A stretch of DNA of 64,000 nt from Fistulifera solaris (Eukaryota > Bacillariophyta > Bacillariophyceae > Naviculales > Stauroneidaceae): the NCBI GenBank assembly GCA_030295235.1, contig AP026136.1:1116001-1180000 (forward strand), read 5' to 3'. The notes under the pieces were generated by a model that did not search any database, was not told where the DNA came from, and worked only from the letters and a program-made list of their open reading frames with translations. This document shows, piece by piece, positions 62,229 to 64,000 of this stretch; the first letter of the stretch is position 1; each line of letters opens with the position of its first letter. The position numbers were made by a program, and so were the translations under genes.

Positions 62229-64000
62229 TTATCGCACGTAAACCGGCATGTCGGCCATTATCTCGGAATAATCTTCACTCTCGGAGTACTCGGAGTCGTA
62301 CTCGGAATCATCTTCACTGCCCGATGATGATTCATCCTCGTCACAGTTTTCGGTTGATGGATCGGTTACAGCAGTGCCCATGGAGGAGCGCTTGGATAGT
62401 TTTGAGACCAATGGCTGAGGAGACGTCTGGACAACGATGGGTTCCGATGGTGGAGGCTTGATTTGACGTTGAGGAGACAAGGGCGGCATCGTCGCTAAAC
62501 CAGCCAACAATTCGTTCATTTCGTCGGCATCCATGATATCATCATCGGAACTGTACTCCGAATCAGAGTCTTCGTCACTATCCGAGTCTTCTTCGGAGCT
62601 TTCGCTCAGAAGCTCGTGCATCCTGGTATGATTACTTTGGCTCATTTTCGCCATGGGTACTTCTTGAATCGGCTCGATTTCTAACTCATGCAGTGTTTCG
62701 AGCTCTGCCTTGGTGGGTCCTGCCAGTGTGGCCAAGATATCATCCATATCATTCATATCAAAGGAACGCTCGGTGAGATTCAGCATAGTGGCCGTAAACA
62801 CTCGTTCGGAGATTTCGCGCTCTGTCTCTTCAACGTCATCTAAGTTTTCGTGGCGCAGCAACAGAGCTTCTTCGGGCTCCATCGTGCCACACACTACCAG
62901 CTGGGCAAGTTCAGTTGTCAAAGCATGTTTTGGATTGGCGATTGGACAGGAATTAGCAGGGGATCGAAGAAGTGCCGACTGGGGTCGTACACTGTTCGGC
63001 GATCGTTGCGGCCAAAAGATGTCTTTCTTTTTTCGAAGAACTCGATCCATTCCTTCCAGTGCTCTTTGCGAGCACAAGCGAGCGGAGGGTTCTGCCGGCT
63101 GTCATTCATGAAAATCATGTCAATGTCTTCTCGCAACAATAGTTCGACGGTGTCAAACGCTGGCTGACTGGCCCAGAAAGCGTCGTGGAGTAAATTTCTC
63201 CCCAACATGTCAGCAACCTCAAAGCGGCAGCCATATTTCTTGAACAAGTTCAACATTTCCGTGTCTCCGCGTCTGGCAATCATGTGGATTAGTGATTCTC
63301 CTTCTTTGCTGCAAGGATTCGCGCTGATTCCTGCTTTGAGCATGGCTTCAATCTCGTTCAAACGGCGATTACGGACCAAGTTCACGAGATTAACATCGAA
63401 GCTGGCAATCTGAAAGGCGGTGGGTTTGTTGAAATACCCACAACTACTTGAATCGTGACGGTTTGTAGAGTATCCACGGGAAGTCAACAACCGATCAAGA
63501 TACGTCTGCGGCGACTCGGTCTCGAATATCTACGGGAATGAGTCTCGTGAGTTTCTTTTCGAGTATTGAGGGATGATGAGCTATCGAAAAGGCATTCTTA
63601 CCTGAACAGGAGGCGTCATTACCAGACTTTCTCTTTCGCTACTTTCTTCCTTCATTGCAGTTAAACGACCGATCCTTCGGGTTGCTTTCACTGCCCTGTC
63701 GAGCGATACTTGTTCAGTCTTTCCACCAGCCTGACGGTTCTTGAACCATTTGGTGAAAAAGTTTTTGTTGCTTCCTTTTCTCATTGATTCGTTCGAAGGA
63801 AGCATCAAAGCAGATTCCAGTGTCTCCGAAATCTCTGGCGGAAGAGTCTCAATAGTAAGCGGGTTCATTGCGGAAGCAAGGCTTGCGTTGCTGCTGCTTA
63901 TAGTTGCAAAGAATGGTGTTTTTGCGTCTGATTGAAAAGATAATGGCGAGGCAAACGACGATGATAGCCCGACGCTCGATGTCGAATGAATGTCAATGAT
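62229..64000 (-). CDS. ankyrin-repeat protein, possibly 5' partial, frame break
   Basis: Exon 1 (to 63602) contains an ATG at 63868, but the frame stays open to the window edge, so the start may lie outside. After a 72-bp intron, exon 2 starts at 63529 with IFETESPQTYLDRLL. Ankyrin-like repeats (about NLVRNRRLNEIEAMLKAGI to TVELLLRED) are followed by CARKEHWKEWIEFF. The frame changes at the T-run 63028-63033; one more base gives EFFEKKKDIFWPQRS. A long acidic, Ser-rich tail (SEEDSDSDEDSDSEYSSDDD) ends at 62229. This ankyrin-WxxW-acidic layout is common in diatoms; function unknown. Confidence 0.78.

Noticed and set aside
1-64000. tRNA, rRNA and other structured RNA genes
   Set aside because: No T-loop-like GGTTCRANYCC with matching acceptor stem or rRNA-like stretch was found by eye; a covariance-model scan would be needed to exclude small RNAs.

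Overview
The window looks like nuclear DNA of a photosynthetic stramenopile, most likely a pennate diatom. Genes are compact (about one per 2 kb), alternate between strands, and carry few short GT-AG introns (mostly 54-150 bp). A nuclear gene for a bacterial-type ribosomal protein L15 has a signal peptide followed by an AYAF motif, the diatom plastid-import signature. A mitochondrial-type ornithine carbamoyltransferase fits the diatom urea cycle. Clusters of TGACGT/ACGTCA elements resemble the CO2/cAMP-responsive elements known from diatom promoters. No prokaryotic operons, rRNA, tRNA or CRISPR arrays were seen.

Layout. 1-4.0 kb: end of a leucine-rich-repeat protein, a two-exon Nudix hydrolase, and a p24/TMED cargo receptor. 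4.64-10.49 kb: a complete Mutator-like DNA transposon (MULE) with 130-bp identical terminal inverted repeats and a perfect 9-bp target duplication. It carries a decayed transposase (SWIM finger, zinc knuckle), a repeat-rich ORF and an Ulp1/SUMO-protease-like gene. It landed just upstream of COX20. 10.5-24.5 kb: COX20, malonyl-CoA decarboxylase, an ARMT1/DUF89 protein, a RING-H2 protein, a tail-anchored truncated haemoglobin, an RDD membrane protein with nonapeptide repeats, and an acidic repeat protein. 24.7-45.5 kb: a MORN protein, plastid L15, a double-PHD protein, an EMAPII-like tRNA-binding protein, a J-protein, OTC, the 2-oxoglutarate dehydrogenase E2, COX7A-like, pirin, queuine tRNA-ribosyltransferase and an old-yellow-enzyme. 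46-64 kb: a polynucleotide kinase-phosphatase joined to an interrupted aldo-keto reductase domain, alanine aminotransferase, a SND3(Pho88)-ankyrin fusion, an A20 zinc-finger protein, a DAO-type FAD oxidoreductase, an FMN-dependent 2-hydroxyacid oxidase, and an ankyrin protein running to the window edge.

Functional themes. Many genes serve mitochondria (COX20, COX7A-like, DLST, OTC, MLYCD). Others belong to amino-acid and photorespiratory metabolism (AlaAT, OTC, 2-hydroxyacid oxidase) or the early secretory pathway (p24, SND3-ankyrin).

Quality warning. At least nine host genes are broken only by one-base length changes in homopolymer runs; one base restores the family sequence each time. These are most simply consensus errors in the assembly, so the genes should be treated as probably intact. 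Start codons were chosen at ATG; some reading frames begin earlier at GTG/TTG but have no upstream ATG.
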